This document shows positions 8,666 to 18,761 of a DNA stretch of 64,000 nt, one piece after another. The notes under the pieces are model-generated. The model made no database searches and was not told the DNA's origin. It was given only the letters and a program-made list of their open reading frames with translations. The translations under genes and the position numbers were made by a program. The stretch is from Corticibacter populi (GTDB lineage: Bacteria; Pseudomonadota; Gammaproteobacteria; Burkholderiales; Burkholderiaceae_C), in contig NZ_SGWR01000002.1 of the NCBI RefSeq assembly GCF_004217315.1, positions 1 through 64,000 of the forward strand. The letters are read 5' to 3'. Positions within the stretch are counted from its first letter, which is position 1, and each line of letters starts with the position of its first letter.

Positions 8666-10476
8666 ACACCTCCGCCACCGTGACACTGGCTGCCCTCAAC
8701 GCCGCCGCTCCCGAAGAAGCCGTCCGCATGCTCGACGGCATCTACGAACACTCGCCGTGGATCGCCCGGCAAGCCTTGGCCGGGAGCCCCTTCGGCAGCC
8801 TGGCCGCGCTCAAGCACGCCATGGTGCAGGCCGTGCGGGCAGCGCCCCGCCAGGCCAGGCTCGATCTCATCCTCGCCCACCCGGACCTGGCCGGCAAGGC
8901 GATGGAAGACGGCGCGCTGACCACCGAGTCGACCATCGAGCAGACCAAGGCGGGCCTGACGGCCTGCAGTCCCGAGGAACTGGCGCACATCCGCAGCCTC
9001 AACCGGGAGTACCGCCAGCGCTTCGGCTTCCCGTTCATCCTGGCGGTGCGCGGCCCGCGCGGCGACGGGCAGAGCAAGCAGGCCATTCTGGCGGCGTTCG
9101 AGCGGCGCCTGCACAACCACCCGGACTTCGAGTTCGAGGAAGCACTGCGCAACATCCACCGCATCGCTGAAATCCGCCTGAACGACCGCTTCGGCTACAC
9201 ACCCGAGGATGGCAATGCCGTCTGGGATTGGCAGGAGCGCCTGGCCGAGCACAGCGAGCCCGGTTATGCCGAGCAGGGCCAGCTCACCGTCACCTACCTG
9301 ACCGATGCGCACCGCGCCGCGGCGCAGCGCATCGCGGACTGGATGCGCGAGAGCGGCTTCGACGATGTCGCCATCGATGCCGTGGGCAACGTGGTGGGCC
9401 GCTACCACGGCCAGCAGCCGGATGCCCCGTGGCTGCTCACCGGCTCGCACTACGATACCGTGCGCAACGGCGGCAAGTACGATGGCCGGCTGGGCATCTT
9501 CGTGCCGCTGGCGGCCGTGCGGCGCCTGCACCGCGCCGGTCGGCGCCTGCCCTTCGGCATCGAGCTGGTCGCCTTCGCCGAGGAAGAAGGCCAGCGCTAC
9601 AACGCCACCTTCATCGGCTCCGGCGCACTGACCGGCAGTTTCGACGAGAACTGGCTGGAGCAACCCGATGCCGAAGGCATCACCATGCGCGAAGCCATGC
9701 AGCACGCCGGCCTTCCCATCGCCGACATCCCGAAGCTGCGGCGCGATCCGGCCGGCTACCTCGGCTACATCGAGGTCCACATCGAGCAGGGGCCGGTGCT
9801 CAGCGCACTGGACCTGCCACTGGGCGTGGTCACATCCATCAACGGCAGCCTGCGCTACCGCGGCGAGGTCATCGGCACCGCCAGCCACGCCGGCACCACG
9901 CCGATGGCCAGCCGCCACGATGCCGCCACCGCCGTGGCCGAGTGGATGCTGTTCGCCGAGCAACGGGCCCGCGCCGATGGCGACTCGGTCGCCACCGTCG
10001 GCATGCTGCAGGTGCCCAATGGCTCGGTCAACGTGATCCCTGGGCGCTGCCAGTTCAGCCTGGACGTGCGCGCCCCCAGCAATGCCCAGCGCGACGCGCT
10101 GGCAGCCGACCTGCTCGCCGAACTGCAGGCCATCGGCGCGCGGCGTGGCGTGCGCGCCGAGATCGCAGAGATCATGCGCGCCTCGGCCGCCCCCAGCGCG
10201 CCGCAATGGCAAGGCCGCTGGGAGCAGGCCGTGGCCAGCCTGGGCCTGCCCGTGCACCGCATGCCCAGTGGCGCCGGCCATGACGCCATGAAGCTGCACG
10301 AGATCATGCCCCAGGCCATGCTGTTCGTGCGCGGCGAGAACGCCGGCATCAGCCACAACCCGCTGGAGAGCTCCACCAGCGACGACATGCAGCTGGCCGT
10401 CGATGCCTTCAGCCATGTGCTGGAGGACCTGGCCGTCCATCCCCTGCCCACCGCCGATCGGCAAGAAAAACCATGA
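8662..10476 (+). CDS. Bifunctional OHCU decarboxylase / allantoate amidohydrolase (UraD-AllC fusion)
   Basis: A 604-residue two-domain enzyme. Residues about 8-165 are UraD, with LILAHPDLAGKAM carrying the catalytic His, ESTIEQTKAGLTAC, and YRQRFGFPFILAVRG. Residues about 185-600 are an AllC-type M20/M28 metallohydrolase: GSHYDTVRNGGKYDG, AFAEEEGQRYNATFIGSG, HIEQGPVLSAL and GAGHDAM. It thus performs OHCU decarboxylation to (S)-allantoin and allantoate hydrolysis, the steps just before and just after PuuE. The start is the ATG overlapping the puuE stop. The next gene also overlaps by ATGA. Confidence 0.9.
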   Translation: MNTSATVTLAALNAAAPEEAVRMLDGIYEHSPWIARQALAGSPFGSLAALKHAMVQAVRAAPRQARLDLILAHPDLAGKAMEDGALTTESTIEQTKAGLTACSPEELAHIRSLNREYRQRFGFPFILAVRGPRGDGQSKQAILAAFERRLHNHPDFEFEEALRNIHRIAEIRLNDRFGYTPEDGNAVWDWQERLAEHSEPGYAEQGQLTVTYLTDAHRAAAQRIADWMRESGFDDVAIDAVGNVVGRYHGQQPDAPWLLTGSHYDTVRNGGKYDGRLGIFVPLAAVRRLHRAGRRLPFGIELVAFAEEEGQRYNATFIGSGALTGSFDENWLEQPDAEGITMREAMQHAGLPIADIPKLRRDPAGYLGYIEVHIEQGPVLSALDLPLGVVTSINGSLRYRGEVIGTASHAGTTPMASRHDAATAVAEWMLFAEQRARADGDSVATVGMLQVPNGSVNVIPGRCQFSLDVRAPSNAQRDALAADLLAELQAIGARRGVRAEIAEIMRASAAPSAPQWQGRWEQAVASLGLPVHRMPSGAGHDAMKLHEIMPQAMLFVRGENAGISHNPLESSTSDDMQLAVDAFSHVLEDLAVHPLPTADRQEKP

Positions 10477-11789
10477 CCGCCACCATCCCCACCGACCACA
10501 ACGACCGCCAGGCCCTCTACCAGCAGCTCGATGCCTGGGTGGACCAGCATTTCGACGAACAAGTCGCCTTTCTGCAAGAACTGGTGCGCGTGCCCACCGA
10601 CACGCCGCCGGGCAACAACGCTCCGCACGCACGGCGCACCGCCGAGCTGCTGCAGGCCTTCGGCTTCGAGGCCGAGCAGCACACCGTGCCCGAGGATGAG
10701 GTCAAGGCCTATGGCATGCAGTCCATCACCAACCTGATCGTGCGCCGCCGCTATGGCGATGGCACCGCGCCGGGCCAGTTGCCAGGCCAGCAACAGAGCC
10801 AGTCACAGGGCCCGACCATTGCCCTCAACGCCCACGGCGATGTGGTGCCGCCCGGCGAGGGCTGGAGCCACGACCCTTATGGCGCCGAGATCGAGGACGG
10901 CTTTCTGTACGGCCGCGCCGCCGCCGTCAGCAAGAGCGATTTTTCCACCTTCACCTTCGCCACCCGTGCGCTCGAGGCCGTGGCCCGGCCCGCGCACGGC
11001 GCGGTGGAGCTGCACTTCACCTACGACGAGGAGTTCGGCGGCGAGCTGGGCCCGGGCTGGTTGCTCAGGCAGGGCCTGACCCGCCCCGACCTGATGGTGG
11101 CCGCCGGCTTCTCGTACGAAGTGGTGACGGCCCACAACGGCTGCCTGCAAATGGAGGTGACGGTGCACGGCCGGATGGCCCACGCCGCCATTCCGAGCAC
11201 CGGCGTCGATGCGCTGCAAGGCGCCGTGCACATCCTGGCCGCACTCTACCAGGAGAACACGCGCTACCAGGCCATCACCTCCGAGGTGCCCGGCATCAGC
11301 CACCCCTACCTGAACGTCGGCCGCATCGAGGGCGGCACCAACACCAACGTGGTGCCCGGTAAGGTGGTGTTCAAGCTTGACCGGCGCATGATCCCCGAGG
11401 AGAACCCGGCCGAGGTCGAGGCCCACATCCGCGCGCTCATCGCCGCTGCGGCGGCGCAGGTCCCAGGCATCCAGATCGAGATCCGCCGCCTGCTGCTGGC
11501 CAACGCCATGCGCCCCCTGCCCGGCAACGCGCCGCTGGTGGAGGCCATCCAGACCCATGGCGGTACCATCTTCGGCCAGGAAATTCCCGCCATGGGCACA
11601 CCGCTCTACACCGATGTGCGCCTCTATGCCGAGCGCGGCATTCCCGGTGTGATCTACGGCGCCGGCCCGCGCACCGTGCTGGAATCGAACGCCAAGCGCG
11701 CCGACGAGCGCCTGCGCCTCGAAGACCTGCGCGGCGCCACCAAGGTCATGGCCCGCAGCCTGCTCGACTGGCTCTCGCCCGCGGCCTGA
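10473..11789 (+). CDS. M20-family metallohydrolase in the urate operon
   Basis: A 438-residue zinc amidohydrolase of the M20 (ArgE/DapE/CPG2) family. It has NAHGDVVPPGEGW (about 115), DEEFGGELGPGW (about 187) and a dimerisation domain with VHGRMAHAAIPSTGVDAL. A C-terminal GTPLYTDVRLYAERGIPGVIYG supplies the last metal ligand. It overlaps the UraD-AllC gene by ATGA, so it is co-expressed. By position it may act on ureidoglycolate, ureidoglycine or a carbamoyl amino acid, but the substrate cannot be read from the sequence. Its stop codon is the left flank of the palindromic element at 11790-11972. Confidence 0.8.
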   Translation: MTATIPTDHNDRQALYQQLDAWVDQHFDEQVAFLQELVRVPTDTPPGNNAPHARRTAELLQAFGFEAEQHTVPEDEVKAYGMQSITNLIVRRRYGDGTAPGQLPGQQQSQSQGPTIALNAHGDVVPPGEGWSHDPYGAEIEDGFLYGRAAAVSKSDFSTFTFATRALEAVARPAHGAVELHFTYDEEFGGELGPGWLLRQGLTRPDLMVAAGFSYEVVTAHNGCLQMEVTVHGRMAHAAIPSTGVDALQGAVHILAALYQENTRYQAITSEVPGISHPYLNVGRIEGGTNTNVVPGKVVFKLDRRMIPEENPAEVEAHIRALIAAAAAQVPGIQIEIRRLLLANAMRPLPGNAPLVEAIQTHGGTIFGQEIPAMGTPLYTDVRLYAERGIPGVIYGAGPRTVLESNAKRADERLRLEDLRGATKVMARSLLDWLSPAA

Positions 11790-11972
11790 GAACCTGTTCA
11801 TAGTCTCGGCATGAGCACCGTTGTGGTTGAAAAGTGGTGGCTGCAAGGCGCAAAACGTAGCCGGGCTGGTGGCCCGGCGAGGCTTTGCAACGCTGCAGAC
11901 GCGATTTTTCAGCCGCAACCCGCAAGGCATGGCGTTGCCATGCGGTGCCGTGCAAAGACTATGAACGGGTTC
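11790..11972. repeat. Palindromic stop-codon element, 183 bp, copy 1
   Basis: Starts GAACCTGTTCATAGTCT and ends AGACTATGAACGGGTTC, so the ends are an inverted repeat with one mismatch. It is flanked by TGA on both sides: TGA 11787-11789 is the stop of the M20 gene, and a second TGA lies at 11973-11975. Interior hairpins include GCCGGGC/GCCCGGC and GCATGGC/GCCATGC. It closely matches the 183-bp copy at 52941-53123, including spurious open frames. Probably a non-autonomous mobile element (MITE-like). It may also act as a 3' UTR structure or terminator. Confidence 0.85.
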
Positions 11973-11975
11973 TGA

Positions 11976-12003
11976 GAACCTGTTTGCGATCTTTTCGCAA
12001 ACC
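11976..12003. repeat. Fragment of the stop-codon element with a short hairpin
   Basis: Directly after the TGA that ends copy 1, GAACCTGTTTGCGATCTTTT resembles the GAACCTGTTCACGATCT end of other copies. It is followed by a perfect 8-bp stem (GTTTGCGA/TCGCAAAC). It looks like a second, truncated end joined in tandem to copy 1, again starting straight after a TGA. Confidence 0.5.
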
Positions 12004-12063
12004 GCCTCCAGGCAGTCGCCAACTCCCCAAGCCCTGTCGCCAGGGATTACCCTGAGATCGTCG

Positions 12064-12104
12064 CCGCATTTTTTGTATACAGTTTCTGGATGCAAAAAAT
12101 GCGG
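12064..12104. promoter_or_regulatory. 12-bp inverted repeat and TGTATACA site before the NCS2 permease
   Basis: CCGCATTTTTTG (12064-12075) and CAAAAAATGCGG (12093-12104) are perfect inverted repeats with a 17-base spacer. Overlapping the left arm is TGTATACA (12074-12081), the core of the operator before the GntR gene. The right arm ends 23 bases before the permease ATG. It could be a compound operator or an RNA hairpin in the leader. The shared core suggests that the urate regulator also controls uptake. Confidence 0.5.
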
Positions 12105-12127
12105 AATGACGCTTGAAAGGAAAGGCC

Positions 12128-13600
12128 ATGTCCTCCGAGTCCCCACGCGCCGTGGATGAGAAACTGCCCGCCCTGCGGCTGGGCGCCCTGGGCCTGCAGC
12201 ACGTGCTGGTGATGTATGCCGGCGCAGTGGCCGTGCCGCTGATCGTCGGCCGAGCGCTGCAACTGGGCGCCGAGGAGATCGCCTTCCTGATCTCGGCCGA
12301 TCTGTTCTGCTGCGGCCTCATCACCGTCATCCAGGCCCTGGGCGCGACGCGCTGGTTCGGCATCCGGCTGCCGGTCATGATGGGCGTGACCTTCGCCGCC
12401 GTCGCGCCGATGGTGACCATCGCGCAGAACCATCCCGGTCAGATCGGCGCGCAACTGCTGTTCGGCTCGGTGATCGGCGCGGGCATCGTCTCCATCCTGA
12501 TTGCGCCGCTCGTCTCGAGGATGCTGCGCTTTTTCCCGCCGGTGGTCACTGGCACCATCATCGCGGTGATCGGCATCAGCCTGATGCGCGTGGGCATCAA
12601 CTGGATCTTCGGCACGCCCTCGGGCCCGACCGCCCCGCTGGTGGTGGACCCGGCCCACGCCCAGTGGCTCGCGCAGATGCAGGTAGCCGGCACGCCCATT
12701 CCGCCCGGCCTGGCGCTCTCGCCGACCATGCCCAACCCGCGTTACGCGCACCTGGGCGCGGTCGGCATCGCATTTGCCGTGCTGCTGACGATCCTGCTGC
12801 TGGCGCGCTTCGGCAAGGGCTTCATCGCCAACATCTCGGTGCTGCTGGGCATCATCGTCGGCGGCATCATCGCCACCGCCACCGGCTACATGCACTTCGA
12901 CAAGGTCGGTGCGGCGCGCTGGGTGGATATCGTCACGCCGTTCCACTTCGGCATGCCGGTCTTCGATCCGGTGCTGATCCTGACCATGTCGCTGATCATG
13001 GTGGTAGTGATGATCGAATCGACCGGCATGTTCCTGGCATTGGGGGAGATGACCGGCACCCGCATCTCCCAGCAGGACCTGGCGCGCGGGCTGCGCACCG
13101 ACGGGCTGGGCACGCTGATCGGCGGCATCTTCAACACCTTTCCATACACCAGCTTCTCGCAGAATGTCGGTCTGGTGGCGATCACCGGCGTCAAGAGCCG
13201 CTTCGTCTGCGTCGCCGGCGGCATCATCCTGATCGTGCTGGGCCTGCTGCCGAAGATGGCGGCGCTGGTCGAGTCGCTGCCGGGCATGGTGCTGGGCGGC
13301 GCCGGCATCGTGATGTTCGGCATGGTGGCGGCCACCGGCATCCGCATCCTCGGCGGGGTGGACTTCAAGGGCAACCGCCACAATGCGATGATCGTGGCCG
13401 TCTCGATCGGCATCGGCATGGTGCCGCTGATCGCGCCGCGCTACCTGCAGTGGATGCCGCACGCCATCCACCCGCTGATCGAATCGGGCATCCTGCTCTC
13501 CTCGATCACCGCGGTCGTGCTCAACCTCTTCTTCAACGGCGCCAGGAACGACCTGGACGCGACCATCGCCGCAGCCAGGAACATGGACGCGGCGCATTGA
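12128..13600 (+). CDS. NCS2-family xanthine/uric acid permease
   Basis: A 490-residue inner-membrane purine:proton symporter. It has GLQHVLVMYAGAVAVPLIVG (TM1 region, about 20-39), ALGATRWFGIRLPVMMGVTF and a Q-N-x-G motif in FSQNVGLVAITGVKSR (about 345). GAGIVMFGMVAATGIRIL follows. The length and roughly 12-14 hydrophobic segments fit NCS2 proteins such as UacT and XanQ. The start is ATG 12128 behind AAAGGAAAGG; an upstream TTG is not needed. It probably brings urate or xanthine to the pathway encoded just upstream. Confidence 0.88.
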   Translation: MSSESPRAVDEKLPALRLGALGLQHVLVMYAGAVAVPLIVGRALQLGAEEIAFLISADLFCCGLITVIQALGATRWFGIRLPVMMGVTFAAVAPMVTIAQNHPGQIGAQLLFGSVIGAGIVSILIAPLVSRMLRFFPPVVTGTIIAVIGISLMRVGINWIFGTPSGPTAPLVVDPAHAQWLAQMQVAGTPIPPGLALSPTMPNPRYAHLGAVGIAFAVLLTILLLARFGKGFIANISVLLGIIVGGIIATATGYMHFDKVGAARWVDIVTPFHFGMPVFDPVLILTMSLIMVVVMIESTGMFLALGEMTGTRISQQDLARGLRTDGLGTLIGGIFNTFPYTSFSQNVGLVAITGVKSRFVCVAGGIILIVLGLLPKMAALVESLPGMVLGGAGIVMFGMVAATGIRILGGVDFKGNRHNAMIVAVSIGIGMVPLIAPRYLQWMPHAIHPLIESGILLSSITAVVLNLFFNGARNDLDATIAAARNMDAAH

Positions 13601-13845
13601 TATTCCTCTGACACCCCGCTGACAGCCGACTGGCACGCCGGCCGGCAGCCCCACCGGCACAAGGGCCGGCGCAACAGGGGCGGCGCGTTGCCGCTATCAT
13701 CCCCCATCCCCACGCCGACGGCCGTGGGGATTTGTCCTTGCCCCGCACGCCGCGCGCCGCACAGCGCCCGGTCTGCCCTGGCACCCCCATCGTCCGCCAG
13801 TCGCCCACCCAGGTGCGTCTGCGCCCTTTTTGCCCGGAGCCCATC

Positions 13846-15684
<1,839 letters not shown>

Positions 15685-15794
15685 GCGTGCTCAAAGTCTG
15701 GACGCGCTTGGCCGTTGTGCCTCAAGAATCGTCGCTGCAAGGCGCATCGCCTGGTGGGGCACGCATGATCCTCGAAAAGATCATGAACAGGTTC
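15685..15794. repeat. Palindromic stop-codon element, 110 bp, copy 3 (short subtype)
   Basis: Starts GCGTGCTCAAAGTCT after the ABC transporter TGA and ends GATCATGAACAGGTTC before another TGA (15795-15797). It shares the inner segment CGCGCTTG.CGTTGTGCCT and the end CGAAAAGATC.TGAACAGG with the element at 21174-21285, forming a short subtype. The stop codon is duplicated on both sides, as in the long copies. Confidence 0.7.
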
Positions 15795-15824
15795 TGAGGC
15801 CGGCCCTCCTTCAGAGGCTCCGAT

Positions 15825-17468
15825 TCAGTGGGCCCCGGCGCCGGCATCCGCGCCAGCCGTCCCGCGGGCTGGCGCATTGGCCAGCCATACCAGCGGCACC
15901 AGCAGCAGGAACAGCAGCGCCGAACCCAAAAACACGTCATTGGCGGCCAGCATGTAGGCCTGCTGGTTGACCATGCGCTCCATCTGCATGAGCGCCTGCT
16001 GCGCGCCCATGCCAGCGGCCTGCATGCCATGCAGGAACTGCCCCGCCACGCCATCGCCGGAGCCCAGTTGCTCGACCAGGCGTGCATGGTGCAGCGTGGC
16101 GCGGCGTTCCCACAACGTCGTGGCCACCGAGGTGCCCACGGCACCCGCGGTGATGCGCAGGAAATTCGACAGGCCGGAGGCCGCCGGCACGCGCTCGGGC
16201 GGCAGCTTGCCCATGGTGAGCGTGATCAGCGGAATGAAGAAGAAAGCCATGCCGACACCCTGGATCAGGGTCGGGACCATGATGATGCCGAAATTCACCT
16301 GGGTGCTGAAGTGCGAACGCATCCACAGCACCAGAGCGAACACCAGGAATGCGAAGGTGGCGTACCAGCGCGGATCGACGCGCTGGATCGTCTTACCTAC
16401 CATCGGCGAGAGCACGATGGCCAGCAGCCCCACCGGCGCCATGGCCATGCCGGCCGAGGTGGCGGTGTAGCCCATGTACTGCTGCAGCCACAGCGGCATC
16501 AGCACCACATTGCCGAAGAACAGCCCATAGCCGACCGAGATCGCCAGCGTACCCGCCCAGAAGTTGCGCACCTTGAAGAGCGACAGATCCACCACCGGAT
16601 GCGCCTCGCCAAGCTCCCAGACGAGGAAATAGATGAAACCGACCACCGCCACCGCAGCACAGGCCACCACCACCGGCGAGGCGAACCAGTCGTGCTCCTT
16701 GCCGATGTCCAGCATGATCTGCATGGCCGCCACCCAGATCACCAGCAGTGACAGGCCGATGGCATCGATGGGGAGCTTGCGCGTGGCCGTCTCGCGGTTC
16801 TTGAAGATGGCCCAGGTCGCCAGCGCCGAGGCGATGCCGATCGGCACGTTGATATAGAAGATCCAGGGCCAGGTCATGTTGTCGGTGATCCAACCGCCCA
16901 GCAAGGGCCCGGTCACCGGTGCCACCAGGGTGGTCATGGACCACATTGCCATCGCCAGCCCGGCCAGGGCCCTGGGATAGCTCGAGAGCAGCAGGGCCTG
17001 CGACAGCGGAATCATCGGCCCGGCGACGAAGCCCTGCAGCACGCGAAAGGCGATCAGCATGGTCATGTTGGGTGCCAGCCCGCACAGCCAGGAGGCCAGC
17101 ACGAACAGCGCCACGCTGGCCACGAACAGCCGCACCTGGCCGAAGCGCTGCGACAGCCAGCCGGTCAGCGGCACGGCAATGGCGTTGGCGACGGCAAAGC
17201 TGGTGATGACCCAGGTGCCCTGGTTGGTGCTCACGCCCAGGTCTCCGGCGATGGCCGGCAGCGAGACGTTGGCGATCGAGCTGTCGAGCACGTTCATGAA
17301 CACCGCCGCCGACAGCGCCAGCGTGCCCCAGTTGCGGGCCGCGCCGCTCAACGGCTCCAGCCGGGCCGGCTGCGGCGCGGCCGCCGGCGGTGTTGCGGGC
17401 GATGTTGCGGGCGGTGCGACCGGCGTGGCAACCGCGCCGGCAGAAGATGGGGAGGCCATGGTACTCAT
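15825..17468 (-). CDS. emrB: DHA2-family multidrug MFS transporter (EmrB type)
   Basis: A 547-residue inner-membrane drug:proton antiporter with about 14 membrane segments, DHA2 subfamily. LDSSIANVSLPAIAGDLGVS (about 60-79) is the TM1 signature. WVITSFAVANAIAVPLTGWL, RVLQGFVAGPMIPLSQALLL and PIGIASA follow. The N-terminal 45 residues are a low-complexity Ala/Pro-rich extension. It is the last gene of marR-nodT-emrA-emrB, with the membrane-fusion protein 24 bases upstream. Together they would form a tripartite pump. Substrate is not readable. Confidence 0.9.
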   Translation of the reverse strand: MSTMASPSSAGAVATPVAPPATSPATPPAAAPQPARLEPLSGAARNWGTLALSAAVFMNVLDSSIANVSLPAIAGDLGVSTNQGTWVITSFAVANAIAVPLTGWLSQRFGQVRLFVASVALFVLASWLCGLAPNMTMLIAFRVLQGFVAGPMIPLSQALLLSSYPRALAGLAMAMWSMTTLVAPVTGPLLGGWITDNMTWPWIFYINVPIGIASALATWAIFKNRETATRKLPIDAIGLSLLVIWVAAMQIMLDIGKEHDWFASPVVVACAAVAVVGFIYFLVWELGEAHPVVDLSLFKVRNFWAGTLAISVGYGLFFGNVVLMPLWLQQYMGYTATSAGMAMAPVGLLAIVLSPMVGKTIQRVDPRWYATFAFLVFALVLWMRSHFSTQVNFGIIMVPTLIQGVGMAFFFIPLITLTMGKLPPERVPAASGLSNFLRITAGAVGTSVATTLWERRATLHHARLVEQLGSGDGVAGQFLHGMQAAGMGAQQALMQMERMVNQQAYMLAANDVFLGSALLFLLLVPLVWLANAPARGTAGADAGAGAH

Positions 17469-17492
17469 CCGGCGTGGCGTGGCATCGGCACA

Positions 17493-18761
17493 TCAGGCCG
17501 CATTGCCGGCGGCAGCGGATGCGGGTGTGGATGCGGGCGCGGCCTGCCGGCCGAGATTCGCCGCGATCACGCGGGCGACGGCGGCCTCGGCGCCTTCGTC
17601 CTGCGCGGCATAGACCGAAGTCTGCAGGGTCGGCTGCGAACGTGGCGCATCCGCCAGCAGCTTGCCATCCTGCTGACGGATGTCGACCCGGACATCCATC
17701 GACAGCCCCACGCGCAGCGGGTGCTCGTCCAGTTCGGCGGCGTCGAGTGCGATGCGCACCGGCACGCGCTGCACCACCTTGATCCAGTTGCCGGAGGCAT
17801 TCTGGGCCGGCAGCAGCGCAAACGCCGCACCGGTGCCGATGCCAAGGCCCTGCACCACGCCCTGGAAGCGCACATCCTTGCCGTAGAGATCGGCCACCAG
17901 CTCGACCGGCTGGCCCATGCGCAGGTTGCGCAACTGGTTTTCCTTGAAGTTCGCATCAACCCAGAGCTGGTGCAGCGGCACCACCGTCAGCAGCGCGGCG
18001 CCGGCGGCCACGCGCTGGCCAATCTGGACCGAACGCTTGGCCACATAGCCATCGACCGGCGCCAGCAAGGCGGTGCGCTGGCGCGCGAGGTAGGCCTCGC
18101 GCAGCCGGGCCGCGGCCACCTGCACCACCGGGTGCTGCTCCACTGCCACGCCGTCGGTCAGCGCACGGTTGCTGGTCAATTGCTCGCGCGCGGCCCTGAC
18201 CCCAGCCTGTGCCGCGGACAGGGCCGCCTGCGCGGCGTCAAGCTGGCTCTGGGCATGGCTGAGTTCCTCGCCGGAGACGGCGCCATGGCCGGTGAGCGAC
18301 TGGCGGCGCCGCAGGTCGGCACCAGCCCGCGCCACGTCGTTGCGCGCCCGCACCACCTCGGCCTCGCGCAGGCTGACCTGCGCGGCCAGCGAGTCGTTGT
18401 TGGCGTACAGCGTACGCACATCACGCACGGCCTTGGCCAGGCTGGCTTCGGCCTGGACGTAGGCCAGTTCGGCATCCGCCGGGTCGAACTGCACCAGCAC
18501 CTGGCCGGCCCGCACGAAATCGGTCTCGTCCGCCAGGATGCTTTGCACCGTGCCGGCCATCTGCGGCGAGATCTGCACCAGATTGCCCTGCACGTAGGCG
18601 TTGTCGGTGCTCTCGTAACGGCCGGCCGCCAGCCATTCATAGACGGCCCAGGCGACGACGGCCAGCACCAGCAGGACCGTCAGGCGCACCAGCAGCCGAC
18701 GCCGGCGCGCCGCCGGATGGGTGGCCTGCAGGGCTTCGGGGGAAATATCGGATGTACTCAT
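17493..18761 (-). CDS. emrA: HlyD/EmrA-family membrane fusion protein
   Basis: A 422-residue periplasmic adaptor. It has a single N-terminal membrane anchor at about 24-45 and the barrel/lipoyl entry YESTDNAYVQGNLVQISPQM. A long coiled-coil hairpin covers about 105-205, then LLAPVDGYVAKRSVQIGQRV. The start overlaps the nodT stop by ATGA (18758-18761), so the outer-membrane factor and the adaptor are translationally coupled. It links the EmrB pump to the NodT channel. Confidence 0.9.
   Translation of the reverse strand: MSTSDISPEALQATHPAARRRRLLVRLTVLLVLAVVAWAVYEWLAAGRYESTDNAYVQGNLVQISPQMAGTVQSILADETDFVRAGQVLVQFDPADAELAYVQAEASLAKAVRDVRTLYANNDSLAAQVSLREAEVVRARNDVARAGADLRRRQSLTGHGAVSGEELSHAQSQLDAAQAALSAAQAGVRAAREQLTSNRALTDGVAVEQHPVVQVAAARLREAYLARQRTALLAPVDGYVAKRSVQIGQRVAAGAALLTVVPLHQLWVDANFKENQLRNLRMGQPVELVADLYGKDVRFQGVVQGLGIGTGAAFALLPAQNASGNWIKVVQRVPVRIALDAAELDEHPLRVGLSMDVRVDIRQQDGKLLADAPRSQPTLQTSVYAAQDEGAEAAVARVIAANLGRQAAPASTPASAAAGNAA

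Noticed and set aside
8458-10632. 724-codon minus-strand frame opposite the UraD-AllC gene
   Set aside because: Antisense shadow. The plus strand carries clear enzyme motifs and overlapping ATGA starts.
11746-11955. Open frames inside the 183-bp elements that look alike at 11.8 kb and 53 kb
   Set aside because: Similarity is due to the shared repeat, not protein conservation. There is no ribosome binding site and the frame runs through both hairpins.
11976-12003. Rho-independent terminator at GTTTGCGA/TCGCAAAC
   Set aside because: The stem is short and no T-run follows on either strand; it is better read as part of a truncated element.
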